64,000 bases of DNA from Actinomadura rupiterrae (GCF_024172125.1 NZ_JAMZEA010000003.1:558001-622000); one strand, 5' to 3'. Shown: positions 42,040-52,049, numbered from the stretch's first letter. Translations and numbers: made by a program. The notes: generated by a model not told the origin, from the sequence alone.

Positions 42040-43074
42040 GTGCCGATTCCTCGGTCGGGCGTGCTGGCCGCGGTCGTCCTGATGGTGGTGACGCTGTCAC
42101 CCGGTGGTACCGCGGCGGGCGGCACCCGCGACGGCGACGCGGCGGCGCAGCTGCGGAAGGCCGCGAACAAGGCCCGGACGGATCTGCAGGCGGCGACCCG
42201 GCAGATGGAGGACCGGCGGCGGGCGCTGGCGGGCTCCCAGGACAAGCTGCGGGCGACGCTGAAGGACCTCGCGGCGGCGGACGCGCAGTTCGACCGCATC
42301 CGGGGGCCGCTGTCGCGGCTCGCGAACGCGTCGTACCAGCAGCCCGGAGTCGTCGGCTCGATGGCCGTTTTCGGGTCGGGTGGGGATATGTCGGCGCTGC
42401 GCTCGACGGCCGACGTGGACCATCTGGCGGACGCGCAGCAGTCGCTCATCAGCCAGGCGGACCGGTTGCAGAAGCGGAAGCAGGAGCTGGCGTCGGCGGC
42501 GCAGGAACTCCAGTCGGAGAACGCGGTCGCGCAGACCAGGCTGAAGCAGCAGATCGACGGGTTGAAGCAGAAGTCGGCGCAGCTCACCGCGCAGCTGGAG
42601 GGGATGCTGCGCAAGCTCGATCCGGACAAGCGGCTCGAACTGGGCTGCGACAAGAGCCTGGCGTCGGAGTCCACCAAGTTCCCGAACGGCCTGATCCCGG
42701 ACAAGTTCCTGTGCCCGCTGCCGCAGAAGGGCATGAAGCTGCGCGCGGACGCGGCGCTGGCGTTCTACAAGGTGAACGCCGCGTACCGGCGCAGGTTCGG
42801 GCACAACATGTGCGTGACGTCCAGCTACCGGAGCCTGGCCGACCAGCACCGGGTGTACGCGGAGCGGCCCGGGTTCGCGGCGGTTCCGGGCACGAGCAAC
42901 CACGGCAAGGGCCAGGCCGTCGACCTCTGCGACGGCGTGGAGAACCAGGGCTCGACCCAGTTCAACTGGATGAAGGCCAACTCCGGAAAGTACGGCTGGT
43001 TCCACCCAACGTGGGCCTACAGCAACCCGTTCGAGCCCTGGCACTGGGAGTACGGCACCGACAGCGAGCATTAG
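42040..43074 (+). CDS. VanY-like D-Ala-D-Ala carboxypeptidase with coiled-coil domain
   Basis: 344 residues from GTG 42040. It has a signal peptide (about 1-25), a long coiled coil (about 30-205, RipA/NlpC-like) and a C-terminal VanY-type metallopeptidase (about 235-340). Zinc ligands are in NHGKGQAVDL (HxxxxxxD) and PWHWEY, and the substrate segment is SSYRSLADQ. It cleaves peptidoglycan stem peptides outside the membrane; the coiled coil probably localises or regulates it. Two conserved Cys flank the catalytic region. Confidence 0.85.
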   Translation: MPIPRSGVLAAVVLMVVTLSPGGTAAGGTRDGDAAAQLRKAANKARTDLQAATRQMEDRRRALAGSQDKLRATLKDLAAADAQFDRIRGPLSRLANASYQQPGVVGSMAVFGSGGDMSALRSTADVDHLADAQQSLISQADRLQKRKQELASAAQELQSENAVAQTRLKQQIDGLKQKSAQLTAQLEGMLRKLDPDKRLELGCDKSLASESTKFPNGLIPDKFLCPLPQKGMKLRADAALAFYKVNAAYRRRFGHNMCVTSSYRSLADQHRVYAERPGFAAVPGTSNHGKGQAVDLCDGVENQGSTQFNWMKANSGKYGWFHPTWAYSNPFEPWHWEYGTDSEH

Positions 43075-43269
43075 GCCGTGTTCCAAGTCCGGCCCACTGC
43101 GCTCGCCTAGCGACTCGCTCCGTGACCGTGCCTCGGCGAACGCGGCATCGCTTCGCGATCAGCGCGGTGCCGGGACGCCGGAGGCGAGCGGCACCGCGCT
43201 GGTCACGCGTTCGCGCGCGTGGCCGAGCGCCGCTTCGAAACAGGCCTGGGGCCCGCTTCGCCCGCGCGG

Positions 43270-43980
43270 TCAGGTTCTTGCCGGTAGGGGCTCCTCGGTC
43301 ACGACGCCGTCGGTGATGGCGAGGAGCCGGTCGGCGTGGTCGATGACGATGGGGTCGTGCGTGGCGACCAGGACGGTGACGCCCTCGGCGGCGATGACGG
43401 CGCGCAGCAGGGGCATGATCGCGCGGGAGGTCTCCGAGTCGAGCTGGCCGGTCGGTTCGTCCGCGAGCAGGAGGCGCGGGCGGGACGCCAGGGCGCGCGC
43501 GATCGCGACCCGCTGGCGCTGCCCGCCGGACAGCTCGTAGGGGCGCTGCCGGGCGTGGTCGGCGAGGCCGACGAGGGCGAGCAGCGTCGCGACGCGGCGG
43601 TCCCGCTCGGCGGGGGCCGTCCGGGCCAGGCGCAGCGGGACCTCGACGTTCTCGGCGGCCGACAGCACCGGGATCAGGCCGTGCGACTGGAACACGAAGC
43701 TGATCGTCTCGCGGCGCAGCCGGACCAGGGCGTCCTCGTCCAGGGACGTGACCTCGCGGCCGTCCAGCAGGACGGTGCCGGAGTCGGCGGTGTCGAGGCC
43801 GCCGATCAGGTTGAGCAGGGTGGTCTTGCCGGAGCCGGAACGGCCCTTCAGGACGACCAGCTCACCGCGCCCCACGCTGAACGAGACGCCGCGCAGGGCC
43901 TGCACCTCGACCTTGCCCGTCCGGTACGTCCGGACCAGGTCGGTCACCGCGAGAATGGGGTCGGCGGTCGGGTCAGTCAC
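43270..43980 (-). CDS. ABC transporter ATPase (MacB/LolD type)
   Basis: 236 residues from 43980. Walker A GRSGSGKTT (about 46-54), signature LSGGQRQR (about 149-156), Walker B LLLADEP (about 169-175). LolD/MacB-type ATPases power FtsX-fold permeases that extrude or mechanically release lipids, peptides or drugs. Last gene of a four-gene operon, overlapping its upstream neighbour by eight bases. A second ATPase in the operon implies two pairs. Confidence 0.9.
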   Translation of the reverse strand: MTDPTADPILAVTDLVRTYRTGKVEVQALRGVSFSVGRGELVVLKGRSGSGKTTLLNLIGGLDTADSGTVLLDGREVTSLDEDALVRLRRETISFVFQSHGLIPVLSAAENVEVPLRLARTAPAERDRRVATLLALVGLADHARQRPYELSGGQRQRVAIARALASRPRLLLADEPTGQLDSETSRAIMPLLRAVIAAEGVTVLVATHDPIVIDHADRLLAITDGVVTEEPLPART

Positions 43981-44920
43981 TGTCCGGTCCCTCCTCCGCC
44001 CGGTGGACGGCGACGTGGTCGGGTTCGAGGTTCAGCCGGACCCGGTCCCGCATGCCCAGCTCGTCGATGAAGCGGCGCGGCAGCTGGACGCGGCCGACGC
44101 GGTCGAGGACGGCGTACTCCTCGGCGATCCGGACGGTGCGCCCCTCGGCGTCGACGGTGCTGCGCCGCCGGACCTCGCTGCTGGTGCGGCCGTCGCGGAT
44201 GCCGACCGTCCGGTCGACCTCCTCGGCGACGTGCGGGTCGTGCGTGACGATCACGGTGGTGGTGCCGAGCTCGGTGTTGACCCGGCGCAGCGCGTCGAAG
44301 ACCTGCTCGGCGGTGGCGGAGTCGAGCTCGCCGGTGGGTTCGTCGGCGAGCAGGACGTCCGGCTCGTTGGCGACGGCGACGGCGATCGCGACGCGCTGCT
44401 GCTGCCCGCCGGACAGCTCGGCGGGGCGGCGTCCGGCCAGCTCGCCGATGCCGAGGACGCCGAGCAGCTCGGCGGCGCGGGTGCGGCGGTCGCCGCGGGC
44501 CCGGCCGGCGAACCGCATCGGCAGCTGGACGTTCTGCTCGGCGGTCAGGTAGGGCAGCAGGTTCCGGGCGGTCTGCTGCCAGACGAAGCCGACCTTCTCG
44601 CGCCGGAACGTGAGCCGCTGCGCGGCCTTCATGGTCAGCAGGTCGATGCCGCCGACGCGGGCGACGCCGGCGGTCGGGACGTCCAGCCCGGACAGGATGT
44701 TCAGCAGCGTGGACTTCCCGGATCCGGACGCGCCGACGATGGCGATCAGCTCGCCCGGGTCGACCAGCAGGTCCAGGCCCTGGAGCGCGACGACCTCGAT
44801 GCCGTCCGCCTTGTAGATGCGGACGAGGTTGTCGCACACGATGTGCGCGCCCTCGCCGTAGGCCGGGCCGCGGTCGGTCGCGCGGCGTTCCAGTTCCGCG
44901 AGGCTCGGGGTCTCGGTCAT
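43973..44920 (-). CDS. ABC transporter ATPase (MacB/LolD type) with C-terminal extension
   Basis: 315 residues from ATG 44920. Walker A GASGSGKST (about 63-71), signature LSGGQQQR, Walker B VLLADEP. After the ATPase domain comes an extension of about 60 residues with an AbrB/SpoVT-like strand-helix pattern (GRVQLPRRFIDELGMRDRV), unusual for this family and perhaps a dimerisation or sensing module. Its start overlaps the permease stop (ATGA). Confidence 0.88.
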   Translation of the reverse strand: MTETPSLAELERRATDRGPAYGEGAHIVCDNLVRIYKADGIEVVALQGLDLLVDPGELIAIVGASGSGKSTLLNILSGLDVPTAGVARVGGIDLLTMKAAQRLTFRREKVGFVWQQTARNLLPYLTAEQNVQLPMRFAGRARGDRRTRAAELLGVLGIGELAGRRPAELSGGQQQRVAIAVAVANEPDVLLADEPTGELDSATAEQVFDALRRVNTELGTTTVIVTHDPHVAEEVDRTVGIRDGRTSSEVRRRSTVDAEGRTVRIAEEYAVLDRVGRVQLPRRFIDELGMRDRVRLNLEPDHVAVHRAEEGPDSD

Positions 44921-47559
44921 GTCTCCTCCCCCGTTCGAAGCACTTCGCCCAGCCGGTGGCGGGCGTCGAAGAGCCGGTCCACGGCCGTCGCGGCGAGCCC
45001 GGCGACGGCGAGGACGGCGGCGAGCGCGGCCAGGTGCAGGGGTTCGACGGCGTGGTTGGAGGCCGCGAACCCGAGCGTGTAGGGGCGCAGGTTCACCACC
45101 GGGCCGGTCAGGCGCGGCAGCAGCATGCCGACGAGCCAGCCGATCAGGACGGCGCAGAGCACGACCGGTCCGATCTCGATGAGCGCGAGCGTCCGGCGTT
45201 GCCGGCGGCTCAGTCCGAGGACTTCCAGGTGCGCGATGGCGCGTCCGCGTTCGCGCGCGCCCACGAGGAGGACCAGCAGAACCGACAGCAGCGCGTAGGC
45301 GGTCACGATGAGCGCGCATTCCGCGAACGCCTTGTGGACGACCTGGACCATCGGCCCCTGCTTGAGCTCGTGCTCGACATCGCCCCGGTACCGGACGAAC
45401 GACGGCCCGATCGAGTTGGTGGCGAATTCGGGAACGGCCCTGCGCGCGGTCTTGTCAAGGGCCGTCCGGTCGATGCCGTTCCCCTGGACGAACACGCGGG
45501 TCGGGAACGAGTCGATGTCGGTGAGCATCCGGAACGGGATGATCACGTACGGGGTGGTGGCGTCCTGGCCGGGGAACCGGTTGACGATCCCCGCCGGGTG
45601 GACGGGCAGGGACTTGTTGAACCAGTTCAGCGTGGTCGGCTTCGTCCCGACGGACTGGACGGCCTCCGGGGAGACCAGCATGCCGTTCGGGTCGGCGGGC
45701 GCGGCCGGGACGAACCGGGCGGCGCCTCCCGAGACGCCGCGCAGCGCGTCCAGGTCCACGGCGATCACGGTGATCTCCGGCTTGCCGTCGCCGACCGCTC
45801 CGCCGACGCCGGCGTCCGGGATCGTGCGGAGCGGCACGGCCGCGGTGACGCCGCGCACGGACTTGAGCCACTGCGGCAGGCGGTAGTCGAACTGGGTGGC
45901 GTTGAGCTGCGCGTCGGAGCCGACCGAGTACCAGGCGGCGGTGCCCTGGCCGCGTTCGAGCGCGGCGTCCACGGTCGCGCCGAACCCGGCGACGGACGCC
46001 GCGAGCAGCAGCACGACCAGCGGCAGGACGGTGACGACCTGCTGCCGGGACGCGCGGGCGAACCCGACGAACCCGACCATGGACCGGCCCCGGCGGAACA
46101 GCCGTCCGGCCAGGCGCAGCGGCCAGGGGAAGCCGCGCAGCACGACCAGCCCGGCGGCGATGCCGAGCAGGACCGGGACGGCCCAGATCAGCGGGTCCGC
46201 GCCCAGCTCGGCCTGCGCGGCGAGGCCGCGGCGGCGCAGGATCACCAGGCTGACCACGGCGAGGCCCAGCACCAGCAGTTCGAGGACGAGCCGCCGCCGG
46301 GACGTCTTCGGCGTGGTCGTCTCCGGTCGCCGCGTGGTCAGGACCGCGCCGCGGTTCCAGCGCGCCGCGAGAACGCAGGGGAACCCGATGCCGATCAGAG
46401 CGACGACCGCGGCCAGGTAGATCGACACCACTTGTGGGGGCCCGGCATGGATGAGCAGTCCGACACCGCACCCGGCCGCCGCCGCTGGCAGGAGTGTCGG
46501 CGCGGTCAGCCAGCTGATCGTCCGGAACAGCTGGAAGAGCGACGAGCCTCTCGCGCGCTGCACGGCGAGCGCGCTGCGGAGGCGTTCGGTGAACAGCGCC
46601 AGGCCGAGCAGCAGCGCGCCGACGAGCACGGCGGCGAGCCCGCTGAAGGCCAGCCCGGTGATCACCTGCGCGGTGGCGTACTGGCCGATGAAGTCCTTGA
46701 TCCGGGCGTCCAGCGGGGTCTGCATCTGGCAGGGGAAGATGTCCTGCTGGCTGGAGACGGCCGACCGGTAGCGGTCGAGGTCCCGGGCGAGGTCCCGCAC
46801 GCCGGACGCCTTGATCCCAGCGGAGTTCACCGGGAAGCGCCAGGTGAAGGTGAACTGGCCGTTGGTCTGGTTCAGGTACTGGGAGTAGGCGGCGTAGTTC
46901 ATCAGCGCGCCGCCGACGAGCCACTCCGCGCCGTCGTTGTCGACCTGGACGTGCGGGTTGGTGGTCGAACCGCGGTCCGCCCAGTAGCCGCTGCCCGGGT
47001 CCTCCGGCTTGAAGATCAGCCCGACGGTGACCGGGAGGCTGCCGTCGCCGTTCTTGTACCGGACCACGGAACCGATCTTGAGGCCGAACAGCTCCGCGGT
47101 CTCCTGGGTGACGGCGATCTGCGGCACCGCGGGGTCCATGTAGCCCGTCCCCTGGAGCACCTTGTAGGGGCCGGCGAGCACTCCGTTGGCGATGAGGTCG
47201 AGCACGGCGCGGCGCTGGCCGGGCGGCCGCCGGACGGGCACCTTCGGCGCGAACGCGAACGGGTCGGCCTCCTGGGTGGCGTGGCCGAGCCGCGCGGGCA
47301 TCAGCCCGTGCCAGGCGGCGCCGCGCGGCACCATGGCCGTCGGGTTGGCGAACAGGTTGAGCGCGTTCCTGCCGCCGGCGGCGCCGCTGACGTTCACCGA
47401 GGACCCGGTCCCCAGCACGCCGGTCGCGGCGTCGTCGTAGCCGTGCACGGCGCGCGCCGGGAACACCACGGCGAGCGCGGTCGTGACCGCCGTCAGGACG
47501 GTCACCGCGAGCAGCGCCGCCCAGTGCGTCCGGACGAGCCGGAGCCGTGGCCCGTTCAT
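44917..47559 (-). CDS. FtsX-like ABC permease
   Basis: 880 residues from ATG 47559. An N-terminal TM helix (about 10-32) is followed by a large extracytoplasmic domain, a central cluster of TM helices (about 330-560), a second periplasmic-type domain and three C-terminal helices typical of FtsX/MacB permeases. Overlaps genes on both sides by four bases. Probable partner of the ATPase at 43973. Substrate unknown. Confidence 0.85.
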   Translation of the reverse strand: MNGPRLRLVRTHWAALLAVTVLTAVTTALAVVFPARAVHGYDDAATGVLGTGSSVNVSGAAGGRNALNLFANPTAMVPRGAAWHGLMPARLGHATQEADPFAFAPKVPVRRPPGQRRAVLDLIANGVLAGPYKVLQGTGYMDPAVPQIAVTQETAELFGLKIGSVVRYKNGDGSLPVTVGLIFKPEDPGSGYWADRGSTTNPHVQVDNDGAEWLVGGALMNYAAYSQYLNQTNGQFTFTWRFPVNSAGIKASGVRDLARDLDRYRSAVSSQQDIFPCQMQTPLDARIKDFIGQYATAQVITGLAFSGLAAVLVGALLLGLALFTERLRSALAVQRARGSSLFQLFRTISWLTAPTLLPAAAAGCGVGLLIHAGPPQVVSIYLAAVVALIGIGFPCVLAARWNRGAVLTTRRPETTTPKTSRRRLVLELLVLGLAVVSLVILRRRGLAAQAELGADPLIWAVPVLLGIAAGLVVLRGFPWPLRLAGRLFRRGRSMVGFVGFARASRQQVVTVLPLVVLLLAASVAGFGATVDAALERGQGTAAWYSVGSDAQLNATQFDYRLPQWLKSVRGVTAAVPLRTIPDAGVGGAVGDGKPEITVIAVDLDALRGVSGGAARFVPAAPADPNGMLVSPEAVQSVGTKPTTLNWFNKSLPVHPAGIVNRFPGQDATTPYVIIPFRMLTDIDSFPTRVFVQGNGIDRTALDKTARRAVPEFATNSIGPSFVRYRGDVEHELKQGPMVQVVHKAFAECALIVTAYALLSVLLVLLVGARERGRAIAHLEVLGLSRRQRRTLALIEIGPVVLCAVLIGWLVGMLLPRLTGPVVNLRPYTLGFAASNHAVEPLHLAALAAVLAVAGLAATAVDRLFDARHRLGEVLRTGEET

Positions 47560-50500
47560 CGGTCCTCCCCCGCGCGCAGGTCCCCGCCGAGGCCGCGCCT
47601 GCGCAGCATCCTGATCACGACCAGCAGGACAAGGCCGAGCATCGCCGCCACCCCGGCGGTGAGGCCGCCGACCGCGAGCCACGGGACGACCAGCGTCGCG
47701 GGCGGGTAGGGCGGCGCGGCCTGGACGGTCAGCACGATGTGCGGCACGACCAGCTTCGCGACGACCAGGCCGAGCGCGAGCCCGCCGAGCAGCCCGAGGC
47801 CGACCAGGATCGCCTGCTCGACCGCGAGCATCCCGGAGACCTGGCGCTGGTCGAGGCCGAGCGCGCGGAGCACCGTGAACTCGCGCGCCCGCTCCCGGAC
47901 GGCCACCGCGGCGTTCACGGTGAAGGCGATCAGTGTGAAGGCCAGCGCGGCGCCGAAGCCGAGCAGCAGCGCGCCCTGGAGGGACGCGGCGAGCGGCGCG
48001 TCCCGCAGGTTCTTGCGCAGCTGGACGCGGTCGGCGGCGACGTCGCCCCAGCTCTCGTGGAGGCGCATCGCCGCGGCGGCGGGCTCGGTCCGCGTGTCGC
48101 GCAGCGACAGCCACCACTCGTCGGGGTTCGCGCCCGTGTCGGAGGAGCCGCCCGAGGCCTGCCAGCGGTCGGCGAGCGTCGGCAGGTCGACCAGCGCGCC
48201 GTCCGTCCCGGTGTCCAGGCCGGGCAGCGCGGGCACGATCCCGGCGACCTTGATCGGTTGCTGGCCGGTGCCGAGGTGCAGTTGGACCGTGTCGCCGACC
48301 TTGGCGTGCGCCCGGTCGGCGAGGGACCGGTCGATGACGCCGGTGACGACCGGCAGCGGCGGGACCGCGCCCGACGTCTCGTTCTCGTGCGGCGGCGCGT
48401 CACCGTGCGCGACGAGCATGTTCACCCGCGCGGTCGGCGCGCCGTACGAGAAGCCGCCGGCCAGTTCGGTCGCGGGGATCGCGGAGGCCAGCAGCACGCC
48501 GGAGCGCTGCGCGGCGGTCACCTTCCGCTGCTGCGCGCCGGGTCCGGTGCCGTCGTCCCACCACTGGTCCCAGCCCGCGCCCGCCGGCAGCGCGGCCGGG
48601 CCGCCGCCGGGGCCCTCGCCGCGGATGCCGAGCACGTCGAGCGACAGCGGCCCGTGCAGCGGGTTGTCGCCGTCCGCCCAGCGCAGGCCGCGCACCGACA
48701 GCGGGTAGGAGATGACGCCCTGCGGTCCGGACAGGGACGTGACGTCCACGGTGAGGGTCTTGTCCTTGCCGTCGGCCTTGAGGCCGGTCAGGTCGACGGA
48801 GTAGGCGACGCCGCGCGCGTCCTGGAGGAGGGCGGTGACCTCGTAGATGGAGGCGAACGGGTCCCAGGGGCCGAAGTAGCTGTCGCGCGGGATGCTCGGG
48901 GCGGTCCCGTCCGAGGTCAGGCGCAGGTCCATGCTCAGCTTCGTGGGCCGTCCGGGCAGCGGGATCAGGTGCGTCGCGGGACGGGCGGCCGCCAGCGCGC
49001 CGAGCCGCAGCGAGCGGGCGAGGCCCGGGGACACCCGCAGCACGCGTCCGAGGTTGCGGGCGTCGGCGGCGAGCAGGAAGCCCTCGGCGTTGCCGTAGGT
49101 GGCGGGCCGCCGCGCGACGGGGAGGGCGTCCTTGACGCCGGGCAGGGACGCGTAGCGCGCGCCGCGGCCGAGCGGGCCGAGCGCGACGTCCCCGGCGGGC
49201 TCGTTGATCCGCATGTCGGCGGCGGCGCGGAAGTCGGCCTGCTCGGTCTGCGAGCGCCGCCACGTGCTCATCGTCGTCGCGGACAGCACCCCGACGGCCA
49301 TCGCGAGGACGAGCAGCAGCGCGGGTCCGGCGTACCGGAGCGGCCGCCGGGCCACCTGCCGGGCACCGAGCGCGGGCGCGAGGCCGCGGCCGCGCGCGGT
49401 GAACCTCTCGGCGGCGCGCGAGCTGACCGGGACGAGCCGGAGCATCAGCACGCCGCCCGCGAGCAGCGCGAGCGCCGGACCGGACACGATGAACGGGTCG
49501 ATCCCGCCCGCGCCGGACACCCGGGGCGTGCTGCCGTAGCGGGTGAGCTGCCAGACGCCGAGCCCGGCGACGACGAGCAGCGCGAGGTCGGCGCCGGTGC
49601 CCGCCCACGCGCTGCGGCGGCCGCGGCTGATCGCGGCCTCGGTCTCCACGAACGTGCCGCGGACGGCGCGCAGCGTCGGAACCGTCACGGCGGCCACGAA
49701 CACGAGCGCGGCGACGATGGCGACCGTCCAGAGCGTGCCCGGTGATCCGGCCGACAGCCGCATCCCGGTCGCTTTGACAGCGGGCGCGTGCCCGGCGAGT
49801 TGGAGTAGCGGGTTGGCCAGCAATGGCCCTATGAGCAGGGACGGTAGGACGACCGCGAACCCTTCGGCGACCGTGATTCCGGCGAGTTGCCGCATCCCGG
49901 CACCGCGCGTGCGCATGAGGGCGAGTTCGGTGCGCCGGTGGTCGGCGAGCAACCGCGCGACCAGGAGCCACGCGTACCCGGCAAGCAGGATGAGCTGGAG
50001 AACCGGCACGAACATCGTGGACCGCGCCACCAGCACCGCGCTCGTCAGCTGCTCGGCGAGCTGGGGCAGGTCGCTGGTGACGGCGAACGTCGTGCCGTCG
50101 CCGTACTTGCGCAGCGAGACGGTCGCGTCCTGCATGCGGTGGCCGAGCGTCCGGAGGCCGGAGACATCCAGGTGGGACAGGTCGTTGCGGACGAACCAGG
50201 TGACATCCCCGCCCGCCGCCGCGAACCGGGCCCGGTAGACGTCGGGCGGCAGCACGAGCGGCCCGTAGGTCGTGTAGTTCTGCTGCTCGGAGCCCGTCGT
50301 GACGAGCCGGTCGCGGTGCCAGAGGTAGTCGTCCTGGCGCAGCACGTCGAACGTCCCGGCGAGCCGCACCTTGATCGCGGACGACTTGTCGACGCGTCCG
50401 CGGACGGTGAAGACCGCGCCCGGCTTCAGCCGCATCGCGCGGGCGGCCTGCGTGGGCAGGACGGCCTCGGCGGTGCCGTCGGAGGTGGCGGCGGGCCAGC

Positions 50501-50897
50501 GCCCGCCGGTCAGCTTGGCGTGCTTGTCGATGTCGGCGTAGGTGGCGAACTTGGTCAGCTCGGGGTGCTGGGCGCGCTCCTGGCCGGGCAGCGTGTAGGT
50601 GTCGCTGTGCGCGGTCTGCTCCAGCCGGTACGGGACGTTCCCGTAGGTCGCGCGGAGCGTCCGGTCGAGCTGCCTGCCGGTCTCGGCGTTCTGGCCGGGC
50701 AGCACGGTCACCACGACCGCCGCCCCGATCTGCGCGTCCTGCGCGAGCGTGCGGTGCAGCCCGTCGCGGGTCACCGCCCCCGCGTAGCCGACGAGGGCCG
50801 CGAGGACCGTGGTGGCGAACAGCGCGGTCGCGCACGCCGCCATCACCAGGGTCCGGTCGCTGGCCATCCGCCGCAGTACCAGCCCCGGATGCCACAT
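47556..50897 (-). CDS. FtsX-like ABC permease
   Basis: 1113 residues from ATG 50897, the first gene of the operon. An N-terminal TM helix and extracytoplasmic domain are followed by TM clusters near 280-560 and, after a second large exodomain, three C-terminal FtsX helices with the usual RAREFTVLRALGLDQRQV loop between them. Two permeases plus two ATPases in one coupled operon suggest one heteromeric or two related exporters acting at the cell envelope. Confidence 0.87.
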   Translation of the reverse strand: MWHPGLVLRRMASDRTLVMAACATALFATTVLAALVGYAGAVTRDGLHRTLAQDAQIGAAVVVTVLPGQNAETGRQLDRTLRATYGNVPYRLEQTAHSDTYTLPGQERAQHPELTKFATYADIDKHAKLTGGRWPAATSDGTAEAVLPTQAARAMRLKPGAVFTVRGRVDKSSAIKVRLAGTFDVLRQDDYLWHRDRLVTTGSEQQNYTTYGPLVLPPDVYRARFAAAGGDVTWFVRNDLSHLDVSGLRTLGHRMQDATVSLRKYGDGTTFAVTSDLPQLAEQLTSAVLVARSTMFVPVLQLILLAGYAWLLVARLLADHRRTELALMRTRGAGMRQLAGITVAEGFAVVLPSLLIGPLLANPLLQLAGHAPAVKATGMRLSAGSPGTLWTVAIVAALVFVAAVTVPTLRAVRGTFVETEAAISRGRRSAWAGTGADLALLVVAGLGVWQLTRYGSTPRVSGAGGIDPFIVSGPALALLAGGVLMLRLVPVSSRAAERFTARGRGLAPALGARQVARRPLRYAGPALLLVLAMAVGVLSATTMSTWRRSQTEQADFRAAADMRINEPAGDVALGPLGRGARYASLPGVKDALPVARRPATYGNAEGFLLAADARNLGRVLRVSPGLARSLRLGALAAARPATHLIPLPGRPTKLSMDLRLTSDGTAPSIPRDSYFGPWDPFASIYEVTALLQDARGVAYSVDLTGLKADGKDKTLTVDVTSLSGPQGVISYPLSVRGLRWADGDNPLHGPLSLDVLGIRGEGPGGGPAALPAGAGWDQWWDDGTGPGAQQRKVTAAQRSGVLLASAIPATELAGGFSYGAPTARVNMLVAHGDAPPHENETSGAVPPLPVVTGVIDRSLADRAHAKVGDTVQLHLGTGQQPIKVAGIVPALPGLDTGTDGALVDLPTLADRWQASGGSSDTGANPDEWWLSLRDTRTEPAAAAMRLHESWGDVAADRVQLRKNLRDAPLAASLQGALLLGFGAALAFTLIAFTVNAAVAVRERAREFTVLRALGLDQRQVSGMLAVEQAILVGLGLLGGLALGLVVAKLVVPHIVLTVQAAPPYPPATLVVPWLAVGGLTAGVAAMLGLVLLVVIRMLRRRGLGGDLRAGEDR

Positions 50898-51025
50898 AGA
50901 CGCCGATGATCAGCTGAACGTGAACCGTGCCACAAGCCCCTGTCATCGTTTCTTGGGCAAACCGCAACCTTCACCAGAAATGCCGCGACGGGCCGGCGGC
51001 TATCGGCCTGTCCTTAATCCGGTGC

Positions 51026-51916
51026 TCAGGCGACCGGAGCGGCGGCGCAGGCGTACAGCAGCTCACGGAGCCCGGGAAGCGCCTCCCGGTCCGACCGCCA
51101 CACCAGTCGCAGGCTGATGTCCGGAACCGGCAGGTCGAGCCCGACGAGCGCGCCCGCCCGCAGCGCCTCGGCGACGGCGAACGCGGGGAGCAGCGCGACC
51201 CCGAGGCCCTGCTCGGCCCAGGCGCGCTGCACCGGCACTCCCCCGGCCCGGACGCGCGCGACGTCCGGCCCGAGGAACCGGTCGGCGGCGAGCCGGAAGG
51301 AGCAGTTCTGCACGTTGACCAGCAGCGATTCGCCGCGCAGGTCGTCCCGGACGAGACCGTGCCGCCCGGCGAGGGCGTGGCCCGGCGCCGCCACGAGGAC
51401 GAGCGGGACGGGCTCGACATCGACGAACGTCAGCGGTTCCTCGGGCGGCGGGAAGCCGAGGTCGCCGAGCGAGTCGCCGGTGTCGAGGAGCAGCGCCGCG
51501 TCGAGCTTCCCGTCCGTGACGTCGGCGAGCAGCTCGTCCCGGAAGCTCGACGCGGCCACCTCGGCCGCGATGCCCGGCGAACGGGCCGCCAGCCGGGCCA
51601 GGACGCGCGGGACGTGCGTCGCGGCGATCGTCTCCAGCGCGCCGAGCCGCAGCGCCGAGGCCGCGCCGACGACCTCGCTCCGCGCCTGCTCGGCCGCGTC
51701 GAGCAGGCGCCGCGACCACGCCAGCATGCGCTCGCCGGACGCGGTGAGCCGCATCCCGCGGGCCGTCCGGTCGAACAGCGGGACGCCGAGGGACTCCTCC
51801 AGCGCGCGGATCCGGGCCGAGACGCTGGACGGCGCGAGGCCGAGCGCGACCGCCGCGTCGGTCACCGTGCCGTGCCGGACCACGGCCTCGAACACCCGCA
51901 GCTGCCGAAGCTCCAT
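51026..51916 (-). CDS. LysR-family transcriptional regulator
   Basis: 296 residues from ATG 51916. N-terminal winged helix (MELRQLRVFEAVVRHGTVTD… SSVSARIRALEESLG) and a two-lobed periplasmic-binding-like effector domain. Divergent from the MFS transporter at 52105. The 8-bp inverted repeat at 52031-52049 in the spacer is a likely LysR operator, so it probably controls that gene in response to a transporter substrate. Confidence 0.9.
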   Translation of the reverse strand: MELRQLRVFEAVVRHGTVTDAAVALGLAPSSVSARIRALEESLGVPLFDRTARGMRLTASGERMLAWSRRLLDAAEQARSEVVGAASALRLGALETIAATHVPRVLARLAARSPGIAAEVAASSFRDELLADVTDGKLDAALLLDTGDSLGDLGFPPPEEPLTFVDVEPVPLVLVAAPGHALAGRHGLVRDDLRGESLLVNVQNCSFRLAADRFLGPDVARVRAGGVPVQRAWAEQGLGVALLPAFAVAEALRAGALVGLDLPVPDISLRLVWRSDREALPGLRELLYACAAAPVA

Positions 51917-51929
51917 GCCGCCCCCTCAG

Positions 51930-51990
51930 CTCTCCGCGCTCTCCGCGCTCTCCCGCGCTCTCCCGCGCTCTCCGCGCTCTCCGCGCTCTC
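51930..51990. repeat. short tandem repeat (CTCTCCGCG, 9-10 bp)
   Basis: Six near-identical units in the leader of the LysR gene, units 3 and 4 being 10 bp. Probably a slippage-prone spacer that could tune lysR expression. Confidence 0.8.
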
Positions 51991-52030
51991 TCACGTTCTC
52001 CCGCGCGCTCGCGTGCTCCCGCCGCGCGAC

Positions 52031-52049
52031 CGTTCGGATTTTCCGAACG
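52031..52049. promoter_or_regulatory. perfect inverted repeat, candidate LysR operator
   Basis: CGTTCGGA-TTT-TCCGAACG between divergent lysR and MFS genes. It contains the T-N11-A geometry expected of LysR boxes. 56 bases before the MFS start. Confidence 0.65.

Noticed and set aside
43078..43269. Possible small ORFs between the VanY-like gene and the ABC operon
   Set aside because: GC-rich imperfect repeats without a ribosome site; no coding support.
47547..49745. Very long open frames on the plus strand opposite the ABC permease genes (also 44956-47709)
   Set aside because: Arg/Gly/Glu-rich low-complexity translations antisense to FtsX-type permeases with clear TM patterns; a product of high GC.
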